DNA of 9,464 nucleotides. Source: Neisseriaceae bacterium (lineage in GTDB: Bacteria; Pseudomonadota; Gammaproteobacteria; Burkholderiales; Neisseriaceae). The notes under the pieces are model-generated. The model searched no databases, was not told where the DNA came from, and worked only from the letters and a program-made list of their open reading frames with translations. Below are positions 1-6,043 of this stretch, in pieces. The translations under genes and the position numbers were made by a program. The stretch is taken from positions 1 through 9,464 of the forward strand of contig JAFSQZ010000010.1 in the NCBI GenBank assembly GCA_017446355.1, written 5' to 3'. Position 1 is the stretch's first letter; every line of letters starts with the position of its first letter.

Positions 1-478
1 CTGTGGTTTGACGGTGAATGGCTGGATTGGCAGCATTTTCAAATTGTTGTGGAATAAAGTAAACATCTGGATTACTGTTCACCAATTCTTCTGCTTTGGC
101 AATAGCACCAGCCATACCTTCGGCAGCAGGTGTTAAAATCAATTCTGCACCAAATGCGCGCAACAACACTCTGCGCTCTTTACTCATACTTTCTGGCATG
201 GTAATCACCAATTTATAGCCTTTGGCGGCGCATACCATCGCTAAACCAATGCCTGTGTTGCCAGAAGTAGGCTCCACAATAATGGTGTTTTCTTTGATTT
301 TGCCTGCTTTTTCTGCTTCGGCAATCATATTGGCAGCAATACGGTCTTTAACGCTGTTGCCAGGATTAAAGAATTCTAATTTAGCAACAACTTTACCTGG
401 TAAATCTTTGCTTAATGTATTCAATTGAACCAAAGGGGTGTTGCCAATTAAATCAATGACACTGTTTGCAATATTCAT
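1..478 (-). CDS. cysK: Cysteine synthase A (O-acetylserine sulfhydrylase), N-terminal part, cut by the window edge
   Basis: PLP enzyme that makes L-cysteine from O-acetylserine and sulfide in the cytoplasm, the last step of sulfur assimilation. The minus strand encodes 159 residues from ATG at 478-476; the rest of the roughly 310-residue family length lies off the left edge. It opens MNIANSVIDLIGNTPLVQLN. The PLP-binding lysine is K44 in NSVKDR. The substrate loop TSGNTG is at residues 71-76, and ITMPESMSKERR (about 92-103) is typical of CysK. A ribosome-binding site AAAGGA lies about 8 bases before the ATG, which supports this start. CysM is the main alternative, but the N-terminal motifs read as CysK. 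The gene diverges from galE across 155 bases. No break is seen in the visible part. Confidence 0.95.
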   Translation of the reverse strand, partial: MNIANSVIDLIGNTPLVQLNTLSKDLPGKVVAKLEFFNPGNSVKDRIAANMIAEAEKAGKIKENTIIVEPTSGNTGIGLAMVCAAKGYKLVITMPESMSKERRVLLRAFGAELILTPAAEGMAGAIAKAEELVNSNPDVYFIPQQFENAANPAIHRQTT

Positions 479-517
479 TATTTTGTCCTTTGTTTGTTAA
501 AAAAATATTCAGAAAGC

Positions 518-546
518 GTTATAAAACGTTTGCAGTATAAACGTTT
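518..546 (-). promoter_or_regulatory. Candidate cysK promoter/operator with two AAACGTTT palindromes
   Basis: Upstream of cysK the perfect 8-base palindrome AAACGTTT occurs at 524-531 and again at 539-546, 15 bases apart. Each is flanked by TATAA-like sequence on the left. On the minus strand two possible -10 boxes fall here: TATAAC (complement of 518-523) and TATACT (complement of 534-539). Neither has a good -35. Regular repeat spacing over the -10 region suggests a dimeric regulator, but this is inference; no known operator is recognised. Confidence 0.3.
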
Positions 547-556
547 CAGGCTGCCT
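545..556. repeat. DNA uptake sequence, variant
   Basis: TTCAGGCTGCCT, followed by A, so it is one base short of the AGGCTGCCTGAA dialect on the plus strand (AGGCTGCCTAAA). It exactly matches the AGGCAGCCTGAA variant on the minus strand. It lies in the cysK-galE intergenic region and overlaps the second AAACGTTT palindrome by two bases. Confidence 0.7.
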
Positions 557-593
557 AAAAAAATAATTTATCAGCATTTTGCTTATAACTAAA

Positions 594-602
594 TGCTATA
601 AT
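594..602 (+). promoter_or_regulatory. Extended -10 promoter for galE
   Basis: TGCTATAAT is a perfect extended -10 element (TGn plus consensus TATAAT at 597-602). No good -35 sits 16-18 bases upstream, which is tolerable for extended -10 promoters. The start point would be near 609, giving a leader of about 25 bases before the galE ATG. The leader has no obvious Shine-Dalgarno sequence. Confidence 0.55.
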
Positions 603-633
603 CCGTCATCTTGTAACTATTTTCTTAAATATT

Positions 634-1668
634 ATGAATATTTTATTAACTGGCGGCGCAGGTTTTATTGGTGCGCATACGGTTGTGGAACTGCTTAATG
701 CAGGACACACGCCGATTATTCTTGATAATTTTTGCAATGCACACCCTAATGTCTTGACACGCATCAAAATGATTACAGGGGTTTTACCCAAACTTTATCA
801 AGGCGATGTTCGCGACCGTGAACTTTTAAAACGCATTTTTAACGAAAACAAAATTGACAGCGTTATCCATTTTGCTGCCTTAAAAGCCGTTGGTGAAAGC
901 GTGGCGCAGCCTTTGCGTTATTATGACAACAATGTTTCAGGCAGCCTGATTTTATTGGAAGAAATGCAACAGGCAGGTGTAAAAAGCATTGTGTTCAGTT
1001 CATCGGCAACCGTATACGGTGAACCCAAAACTATGCCCATCAATGAAAATTTTCCCACTGGTGCAACCACCAATCCTTATGGCACCAGCAAACATATGAT
1101 GGAACGCATTATGATGGATATGCAGCGTGCGCAACCTGATTGGAGCGTGATTATTTTGCGTTATTTCAATCCCATTGGTGCGCACGCCAGTGGCAAAATT
1201 GGCGAACAACCCAACGGTATTCCCAATAATTTATTGCCTTATGTAACTCAAGTTGCCGCAGGAAAACTCAAAGAATTATCCATTTTCGGTAATGATTATC
1301 CCACAGCCGATGGCACAGGTGTGCGCGACTATATCCACGTAGTTGATTTGGCGCAAGGACACGTACAAGCTTTGAATGTCAAAGCGCGTGAAGCAGGGAC
1401 GCATATTTATAATTTGGGCACAGGAAAAGGTTATTCAGTTTTAGACATTGTCCAAACTTTTGAACGTGAAACAGGGCAGCGTGTGCCTTATGTTTTTAAA
1501 GAACGTCGTGCAGGCGATATTGCGGAATGTTATGCAGACCCACAAAAAGCTTGGCGAGAATTAAATTGGCAGGCAAAACGTCAGCTGCCTGAAATGATAC
1601 GCGATGCTTGGCATTGGCAAAAAAATAATCCCAATGGCTATGAAAATGAAACTTTTCAGGCTGCCTGA
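634..1668 (+). CDS. galE: UDP-glucose 4-epimerase
   Basis: Interconverts UDP-glucose and UDP-galactose in the cytoplasm with bound NAD; in Neisseriaceae this supplies galactose for lipooligosaccharide and other glycans. It has 344 residues; E. coli GalE has 338. The N-terminal Rossmann motif GGAGFIG is at 7-13, D31 starts DNF for adenosine ribose binding, and GDV is at 57-59. The catalytic set falls at the E. coli numbers: S124 in SSSATVYG, Y149 and K153 in NPYGTSK. NPIGAH, RDYIHVVDLA (231-240) and YNLGTGKGYSV (259-269) are family blocks. The first ATG after the extended -10 is used although no clear ribosome-binding site is visible. An exact DUS lies in frame at 936-947, and a second forms the last four codons and the stop. 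No conflict with GalE identity; other sugar epimerases are unlikely. Confidence 0.97.
   Translation: MNILLTGGAGFIGAHTVVELLNAGHTPIILDNFCNAHPNVLTRIKMITGVLPKLYQGDVRDRELLKRIFNENKIDSVIHFAALKAVGESVAQPLRYYDNNVSGSLILLEEMQQAGVKSIVFSSSATVYGEPKTMPINENFPTGATTNPYGTSKHMMERIMMDMQRAQPDWSVIILRYFNPIGAHASGKIGEQPNGIPNNLLPYVTQVAAGKLKELSIFGNDYPTADGTGVRDYIHVVDLAQGHVQALNVKAREAGTHIYNLGTGKGYSVLDIVQTFERETGQRVPYVFKERRAGDIAECYADPQKAWRELNWQAKRQLPEMIRDAWHWQKNNPNGYENETFQAA
936..947 (-). repeat. DNA uptake sequence inside galE
   Basis: TTCAGGCAGCCT is the exact complement of AGGCTGCCTGAA. It is intragenic and encodes part of VSGSLI (residues 101-106), replacing no catalytic residue. Confidence 0.85.
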
Positions 1669-1669
1669 A
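1655..1669. repeat. DNA uptake sequence forming the 3' end of galE
   Basis: TTCAGGCTGCCTGAA, a 15-base near-palindrome. It encodes the galE end Phe-Gln-Ala-Ala and supplies the TGA stop. With flanking bases it forms an 8-bp inverted repeat with a one-base centre, too tight and lacking a T run for a typical intrinsic terminator. Confidence 0.9.
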
Positions 1670-1691
1670 AATATGGTTAAACAAAATCAGG

Positions 1692-1697
1692 TATAAT
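1692..1697 (+). promoter_or_regulatory. Candidate -10 box for the lipoprotein gene
   Basis: A consensus TATAAT lies 47 bases before the ATG at 1745. No convincing -35 is seen 16-18 bases upstream, where the galE-terminal DUS ends. The call rests on the hexamer and on the absence of another promoter between the two genes. Confidence 0.35.
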
Positions 1698-1744
1698 TAT
1701 TGCTTGTTTACAATATTTGATGTTTACAAATAATAGGTGAAAAA

Positions 1745-2221
1745 ATGAAAAAATATTTACCACTTATTCTTGCTGGTACTTTATTGTTAAATGCGTGTAG
1801 CGTTTCTTCTATTATGCCAAGTTGGGGCAAAAGCAAAGGAAGAACCACACAAACCACCGCTGCTTACCAATTAGACAGTAAGCACTGGTCTGATGTTGCC
1901 AAACTTCGCGCCGAAGCACAACGCTTGGGTACACAAGTTCAAAATGGCAAAATAACCAAAGTTCAGGCAGCCCTTATGCTTAATCAATTCCGTAAACAAC
2001 ACATAGGCAGCAACAGCGTTGATGACAATGTTTATGAAGTGTATCAAGAAGCTGCCGTAGCAAGTCAAAGTGGCAAAATTTCAGCAGAACAATCAAAAGC
2101 TTATATAAAAAATGCTTTGATGGGTTGGCAACAACGCTGGCCATATATGAGCAACAAGCCTAAAAACCCTGCATTTACCAATTTCTTATTAGAATATATG
2201 GGTATGCAACCCTTACAATAA
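1745..2221 (+). CDS. Small outer-membrane-type lipoprotein of unknown function
   Basis: 158-residue predicted lipoprotein. The N-terminus MKKYLPLILAGTLLLNACS is a type II signal peptide with lipobox LNAC, so lipidation and cleavage are expected at C18. Position +2 is Ser, which favours outer-membrane sorting by the enteric rule. After a polar linker (GKSKGRTTQTT) the mature part is soluble and mostly helical. It is rich in Q, A and K, for example LRAEAQRLGTQVQNGKITKV, and ends in an aromatic segment WQQRWPYM. No enzyme motif or known domain is recognised. An AGGTGA ribosome-binding site six bases before the ATG supports the start. The DUS-like TTCAGGCAGCCC (11 of 12) is in frame at 1962-1973. 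The gene sits between galE and greA and is followed by a promoter and terminator, so it is probably monocistronic. The lipoprotein call is firm; the function is unknown. Confidence 0.88.
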   Translation: MKKYLPLILAGTLLLNACSVSSIMPSWGKSKGRTTQTTAAYQLDSKHWSDVAKLRAEAQRLGTQVQNGKITKVQAALMLNQFRKQHIGSNSVDDNVYEVYQEAAVASQSGKISAEQSKAYIKNALMGWQQRWPYMSNKPKNPAFTNFLLEYMGMQPLQ

Positions 2222-2226
2222 ACCAA

Positions 2227-2256
2227 TTGAAATAGGGGGCGTAAATTTGATACAAT
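2227..2256 (+). promoter_or_regulatory. Promoter in the greA leader region
   Basis: A -35 TTGAAA (2227-2232) is separated by 18 bases from a -10 TACAAT (2251-2256), with TGA immediately before the -10 giving an extended -10 (TGaTACAAT). Transcription would begin near 2263-2265. The first structured element downstream is the intrinsic terminator at 2270. The promoter starts six bases after the lipoprotein stop codon. Confidence 0.65.
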
Positions 2257-2269
2257 GCGCCCTGACCCA

Positions 2270-2304
2270 GCAAGCCGTACAACGCGGCTTGCCTTTTTCT
2301 TTTT
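2270..2304 (+). terminator. Intrinsic terminator between the lipoprotein gene and greA
   Basis: A perfect 8-bp stem GCAAGCCG / CGGCTTGC (2270-2277 and 2285-2292) encloses a 7-base loop and is followed by CTTTTTCTTTTT. It can end the lipoprotein transcript. It also lies within the first about 40 bases of any transcript from the 2227-2256 promoter, so it may attenuate greA expression. Confidence 0.9.
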
Positions 2305-2320
2305 ATTGATTTAATCACTA

Positions 2321-2332
2321 TTCAGGCAGCCT
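2321..2332 (-). repeat. DNA uptake sequence in the greA leader
   Basis: TTCAGGCAGCCT, exact complement of AGGCTGCCTGAA and not part of a palindromic 15-mer, so it discriminates the dialect. It lies between the terminator and the greA start. Confidence 0.85.
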
Positions 2333-2372
2333 ATTGCAAAGGTTTTAGCCAGAATATAACGGAACTAAATAT

Positions 2373-2849
2373 ATGAACAAAATCCCTTTAACTACTTTTG
2401 GTGCGCAACAACTTAAAGAAGAATTACAGCAACTAAAAAGCGTTGCACGTCCTGAAATCATTGCAGCCATTGCCGAAGCCCGTTCACACGGTGATTTATC
2501 AGAAAACGCAGAATACGAAGCTGCCAAAGAAAAACAAGGTTTTATTGAAGGTCGCATTGCAGAGTTGGAACACAAACTCTCTCACGCACATATTATCAAT
2601 CCACAAGAAATTCACGCCGATGGTCGCATTGTATTTGGGGCAACGGTTACCTTATTAAATTTAAGTAATGATGAAGAAATTCGTTATCAAATTGTAGGTG
2701 ATGACGAAGCGGACATTAAAGTGAAAAAAATCTCTGTTAATTCACCGATTGCGCGTGCATTGATTGGCAAAGAAGAAGGCGAAATCGCCGAAGTTCAAGC
2801 ACCAAGCGGTATGCGCGAGTATGAGATTTTAACAGTAGAATATATCTAG
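2373..2849 (+). CDS. greA: Transcription elongation factor GreA
   Basis: Binds RNA polymerase through the secondary channel and stimulates cleavage of backtracked RNA, rescuing stalled complexes. It has 158 residues, the usual size. The N-terminal coiled coil (about 1-75) carries the tip motif HGDLSENAEYEAAKEKQGF with the catalytic acidic pair D41 and E44 at the E. coli positions. The C-terminal FKBP-like domain follows (about 80-158), with the block SVNSPIARALIGKEEGE. The first Met fits the family start (NKIPLTTFGAQQLKEEL). The ribosome-binding site is weak (GGA about 9 bases upstream). Expression is probably controlled by the upstream promoter and terminator. GreB is excluded by the N-terminal sequence and lack of its basic patch. 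It converges with mnmA. Confidence 0.97.
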   Translation: MNKIPLTTFGAQQLKEELQQLKSVARPEIIAAIAEARSHGDLSENAEYEAAKEKQGFIEGRIAELEHKLSHAHIINPQEIHADGRIVFGATVTLLNLSNDEEIRYQIVGDDEADIKVKKISVNSPIARALIGKEEGEIAEVQAPSGMREYEILTVEYI

Positions 2850-2860
2850 TTAGCATACAA

Positions 2861-2904
2861 AAAAATAGATGGCATTTGTTGTGATACAAATGTCATCTAT
2901 TTTT
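2861..2904. terminator. Bidirectional terminator between greA and mnmA
   Basis: An 18-bp stem pairs 2861-2878 with 2887-2904 around an 8-base loop; one pair is G-T, the rest Watson-Crick. It begins with a run of A and ends with TATTTTT, so transcripts in either direction would have a U tract. This fits the convergent greA and mnmA genes. Confidence 0.85.
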
Positions 2905-2946
2905 ATCCAAACCATTCGCTTTTTCAAAATAATGCCATTTTTTGTT

Positions 2947-2961
2947 TTCAGGCTGCCTGAA
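2947..2961. repeat. DNA uptake sequence between greA and mnmA
   Basis: TTCAGGCTGCCTGAA, near-palindromic 15-mer with one extra flanking T/A pair on each side. It lies 33 bases beyond the mnmA stop codon and could add a second weak hairpin to the convergent terminator region. Confidence 0.85.
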
Positions 2962-2994
2962 ACCTTAAATATTTCTATGCCAAACAAAGTGCAA

Positions 2995-4068
2995 CTATTG
3001 GGTAGCCAAAATAATGCCACCGCCCAAACACACTTCACCATTGTATAAAACAGCCGATTGACCTGGTGTAACCGCCCATTGAGGTTCATCAAAAATCAAT
3101 TGTGCCGTATTCTCATCTAAATAAGATAATTCACACGCAGCATCTTGCATACGATAACGTGTTTTACACGTATACCGTCCTGATTTAGGTTTTTCAGGCA
3201 GCGTAAAACTTAATTGGTTCATTTGTAGGCTTTTGCTGTATAGCAAAGGGTGTTCGTGTCCTTGCACCACAATCAGTTGATTATTTGCTAAATCTTTTCC
3301 AGCCACAAACCAAGGTTCTCCTTCACCACCAATCCCTAAACCTTTTCGTTGTCCCAAAGTGTAAAACATTAAACCAAGATGCTCACCAACAACTTTACCT
3401 TCAGGCGTAACCATCTCACCGCTATTGGTCGGCAAGTATTGCTGCAAAAAAGCACGAAAAGGGCGTTCACCAATAAAACAAATCCCCGTACTGTCTTTTT
3501 TATTAGCAGTTGGCAACAATGCTTCGGCAGCTAAACGGCGTACTTCTGGTTTTTGTAAATGCCCCAACGGAAAAATAGACTTACTTAATTGATGCGGTTG
3601 TAAACGGTACAAAAAATAGCTTTGGTCTTTATTGTTGTCCAAACCTTTAAGCAAATAATGCACACCATCGCGCACTTCTTTGCGTGCATAATGCCCCGTT
3701 GCAATAGCTTCTGCACCGTGTTCAATCGCGTAATCCAAAAAACATTTGAATTTAATTTCGGCATTACACAAAACATCAGGATTAGGGGTTCTACCTGCCT
3801 GATATTCTTGTAAAAAATAGGAAAAAACTTTGTCTTTATACTCACTGGCAAAGTTCACAATATCAATGTCAATACCTAAAATATCCGCAACAGCAATCGC
3901 ATCAAAAGAATCTTGTTTGATGCTGCAATATTCATCATCGTCGTCATCTTCCCAGTTTTGCATAAACACGCCACGCACATTTTTACCTTGTTGTTTTAAC
4001 AAATACGCAGTTACACTGGAATCTACGCCACCAGATAAGCCGACAATAATATTATTGGGTTCGTTCAT
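2995..4068 (-). CDS. mnmA: tRNA-specific 2-thiouridylase MnmA
   Basis: Thiolates C2 of wobble uridine 34 in tRNA Lys, Glu and Gln, using ATP and sulfur relayed from a cysteine desulfurase. It has 357 residues, near the E. coli length. The PP-loop nucleotide motif SGGVDSS is at 12-18. The acidic insert NWEDDDDDEYCS (38-49) is usual for the family. Catalytic residues are D98 and C101 in NPDVLCNAEIKF and the persulfide-carrying C197 in GICFIGERPF, spaced as in E. coli (C102 and C199). TGHYAR (124-129) and FYTLGQRKGLGIGG (235-248) are further family blocks. The ATG at 4068 gives the standard N-terminus; its Shine-Dalgarno sequence is weak. zapE lies 87 bases upstream on the same strand, so co-transcription is possible. 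A degenerate DUS is embedded near 3193-3204. Both cysteines are present, so the enzyme should be active. Confidence 0.97.
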   Translation of the reverse strand: MNEPNNIIVGLSGGVDSSVTAYLLKQQGKNVRGVFMQNWEDDDDDEYCSIKQDSFDAIAVADILGIDIDIVNFASEYKDKVFSYFLQEYQAGRTPNPDVLCNAEIKFKCFLDYAIEHGAEAIATGHYARKEVRDGVHYLLKGLDNNKDQSYFLYRLQPHQLSKSIFPLGHLQKPEVRRLAAEALLPTANKKDSTGICFIGERPFRAFLQQYLPTNSGEMVTPEGKVVGEHLGLMFYTLGQRKGLGIGGEGEPWFVAGKDLANNQLIVVQGHEHPLLYSKSLQMNQLSFTLPEKPKSGRYTCKTRYRMQDAACELSYLDENTAQLIFDEPQWAVTPGQSAVLYNGEVCLGGGIILATQ

Positions 4069-4087
4069 TTTTTCTGATTCTTCTTAA

Positions 4088-4117
4088 ATCTTAAAACATA
4101 TTGAAAAAATCGTTCAA
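4088..4117 (-). promoter_or_regulatory. Candidate mnmA promoter
   Basis: On the minus strand TTGAAC (complement of 4112-4117) is followed after 18 bases by TAAGAT (complement of 4088-4093), about 20 bases before the mnmA ATG. The region is AT-rich, so chance matches are likely. If the site is not real, mnmA would be read through from zapE. Confidence 0.3.
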
Positions 4118-4155
4118 TCTTTATTTATTTTGTGTTACTCAAAAACACCCTTATT

Positions 4156-5289
4156 TTACGAAGCAAGCGTCAAGTGAGGCAGGGCTAAATAATCGCTGGA
4201 TTGCATTTCCACTAAACGGCTAACCGTGCGCACAAACTCGTGTGCAAAATCACCTTCGGTATACAACGCCTCCATCGGCACTTCTGCCGTTAAACACAAT
4301 TTCACCCGAAAATCGTAAAACACATCAACCAATAAAGTCAGACGGCGTGCTTCATTTTTTTCATTTGGTGTCATTTTTTCCACGCCAGAAATAAAAACGT
4401 GCGTATAGTGTTCAGCCAGCCAAAGATAATCGGCTTGGGAACGTGTACCAAAACATAAAGTACGAAAATCAAACCAAATCACACGTTCTGTACGCGCCTT
4501 GCAATGTAGTTCACGATGATGAATAATGATTTTTTCAGGCAGCTTTTTATCGTGAGCCGTTAAACGCTGAAAAACCTGTTCAAGTCGTTTCTCATTATCA
4601 GCATTATTGGGTACAAAAAACACATCAGCAGGCTGCAAAGTACGTAAACGATAATCTTCACCACCATCTACATTTAACACCGTCAATCGTTCTTCAATCA
4701 ATTTAATGGTTGGCAAAAAACTGCTGCGATTTTGTCCTTGCGGATAAAGCTCCGATGGTGCGTAATTTGACGTTGCCACCAAAACCACACCTTGTTCAAA
4801 CAAGTTTTCCAATAAACGTCCTAAAATCATCGCATCAGCAATATCACTTACGTGAAACTCATCAAAACACAATACACGAATTTCTTGCGCAATATCTTCT
4901 GCCACCGCTTTCAAAGGATTAACTTCGTGTTTTTTCTCACGCATACGTTGATGAATTTCCGCCATAAACGCATGAAAATGAATACGACGTTTACGGCGAT
5001 AGGGCAGACACCCAAAAAAAGCGTCCATCAAAAAACTTTTACCGCGTCCCACACCACCATAAAAATACAAACCTGTTGGCACTTGTGGTGAACGCAAGCT
5101 ACGACCGAGAAAACGATTGCGTTTGCGCTTAAACATCATCAATTCAGTCCACAATACATCTAAATACTCAATCGCTTTTTCTTGTGAAGCATCGCGGATA
5201 AAAGCAGGGTGTTGCGCCGCTGCCTGATACCAAGTTTTTGGGCTATGGTTAGCAAATGGAGGTGGGACGAAGCGAGTGGATTTGGTCAT
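4156..5289 (-). CDS. zapE: Cell division protein ZapE (AFG1-like ATPase)
   Basis: P-loop ATPase of the AFG1/ZapE family. E. coli ZapE associates with the Z-ring and FtsZ under stress; mitochondrial homologues act in protein quality control. It has 377 residues, matching the family. Walker A GGVGRGKS is at 78-85 (K84), Walker B VLCFDEFHVSDI at 139-150 (D143, E144), and the sensor block VATSNYAPSELY at 171-182, followed by QGQNR. ERVIWFDFRTLC is a late family block. No signal peptide or membrane segment is seen, so it is cytoplasmic. The ATG at 5289 is the first in frame and gives the expected N-terminal linker before the ATPase core; its ribosome-binding site is weak. mnmA follows downstream on the same strand. 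Identity is firm; the division role is inferred from E. coli. Confidence 0.95.
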   Translation of the reverse strand: MTKSTRFVPPPFANHSPKTWYQAAAQHPAFIRDASQEKAIEYLDVLWTELMMFKRKRNRFLGRSLRSPQVPTGLYFYGGVGRGKSFLMDAFFGCLPYRRKRRIHFHAFMAEIHQRMREKKHEVNPLKAVAEDIAQEIRVLCFDEFHVSDIADAMILGRLLENLFEQGVVLVATSNYAPSELYPQGQNRSSFLPTIKLIEERLTVLNVDGGEDYRLRTLQPADVFFVPNNADNEKRLEQVFQRLTAHDKKLPEKIIIHHRELHCKARTERVIWFDFRTLCFGTRSQADYLWLAEHYTHVFISGVEKMTPNEKNEARRLTLLVDVFYDFRVKLCLTAEVPMEALYTEGDFAHEFVRTVSRLVEMQSSDYLALPHLTLAS

Positions 5290-5447
5290 ATAATGCTCAT
5301 CAAATTTAATTAAAATTCAGTTGAATTGAATAAAGTAAAAAATATTTATGTTTATGTAAAACAATCAGAACAACAAGTTTTGTAAAGGTTTCAATGCATA
5401 TTTTCAGGCAGCCTGAAAACATCACTTATTCAAAATAAAAAGCGTAC
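5290..5447. other. zapE upstream region, no gene seen
   Basis: AT-rich stretch between the zapE start and the palindromic site at 5448-5468. It holds one DUS (5403-5417) and no open frame that looks coding. Several weak promoter-like hexamers on the minus strand cannot be ranked by eye. The zapE leader would be about 150 bases if transcription starts at the TATAAT at 5448-5453. Confidence 0.6.
5403..5417. repeat. DNA uptake sequence upstream of zapE
   Basis: TTCAGGCAGCCTGAA with TT and AA flanks, making a 19-base near-palindrome TTTTCAGGCAGCCTGAAAA. It lies at the left border of the very AT-rich region and may mark a recombination boundary. Confidence 0.85.
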
Positions 5448-5468
5448 ATTATAAGTTAAATTTAACTT
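5448..5468 (-). promoter_or_regulatory. Candidate zapE promoter with a 16-bp palindrome
   Basis: A minus-strand TATAAT (complement of 5448-5453) abuts the perfect 16-base palindrome AAGTTAAATTTAACTT (5453-5468), which occupies the -10 to -35 spacer. Such placement is typical of a repressor operator. No good -35 is evident, and an AT palindrome can arise by chance, so both parts are tentative. Confidence 0.3.
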
Positions 5469-5642
5469 TTCGTATTCGCTTTAAACCAAACTTAAAAAAC
5501 ACAAATCCAACAAACAAAAGGAAAAATATATTACGATGAAACAAAGTCAGAAGTTATATATGATAAAAATATTAACTTTGAACCTGACGATGTTGATTTT
5601 TGCATATCAGAAATATGTAATGGTGATTGTGTTGATAGAATA

Positions 5643-6042
5643 ATGACAGAAGATATTAACATTATTAGTTACTCAAAAGAGTATGATAAATGTATGGAAA
5701 ATAAATTTGGTGATAATCAAATGAGAGAATGCGCTAATGAAGAATATGAAAAACAAGATAAAATGCTTAATCAAAAGTATAAAAAAATAATGAGAGCATT
5801 ACCTAATGATGAAAAAGTTTTATTAAAAAATTATCAAAAAAAAATGGGTAAAAACAAAAGAAATAAATTCTTTTTGTAATATTCCGCCAAATTATTCATT
5901 AGGCACAATGCACTATTTGATGGAAGCAATGGATAGACTTGCATTTACTAATGAAAGAGTAAATCAATTAGAACAATGTCTATCTGCAAAAAAAATCAGT
6001 CGCAGTAGCAAAGGTTGTGAAAATTTGTATCCGTTGAAATAA
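5643..6042 (+). pseudogene. LprI/DUF1311-like protein gene, frameshifted at a run of nine A
   Basis: The first frame runs from ATG 5643 to a stop at 5877 and encodes YDKCMENK, QMREC and KQDKMLNQKYKKIM. This matches the cysteine and D..LN..Y pattern of the LprI N-terminal (DUF1311) family, whose founding member is a periplasmic lysozyme inhibitor. The family then expects Q..W and more cysteines. Those appear in the +1 frame straight after nine A at 5836-5844: WVK, FCNIPP, GTMHYL and TNERVNQLEQC, ending at TAA 6042. Removing one A would join the two into 132 residues. The first frame is open back to 5496 without an ATG (including CISEICNGDCVDRI), so the true start and signal peptide are missing or divergent. 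Composition is extreme: 28 G/C in 120 bases at 5701-5820, suggesting foreign origin. The family call is from pattern, not a search. Confidence 0.6.
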
Positions 6043-6043
6043 T

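Noticed and set aside
222..428. Plus-strand open frame of 68 codons
   Set aside because: It is antisense to the cysK coding sequence and has no ribosome-binding site; cysK has full motif support.
2307..2317. TGATTTAATCA as an operator
   Set aside because: An 11-base AT palindrome within a T-rich terminator tail is likely by chance.
3622..4087. Plus-strand frames opposite mnmA
   Set aside because: They are antisense shadows of mnmA, including a serine run opposite its acidic DDDDD segment, with no initiation signal.
4100..4118. ATTGAA/TTCAAT hairpin between zapE and mnmA as a terminator
   Set aside because: The stem is only six AT-rich pairs without a proper T run on the gene strand; it overlaps a candidate mnmA promoter.
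5536..5643. ATG at 5536 or 5560 giving MIKILTLNLTMLIFA, which resembles a signal peptide for the LprI-like gene
   Set aside because: It is in a different frame from the cysteine-rich sequence, ends at a stop just before 5643, and overlaps a frame that reads more like protein; AT-rich DNA easily yields hydrophobic text.
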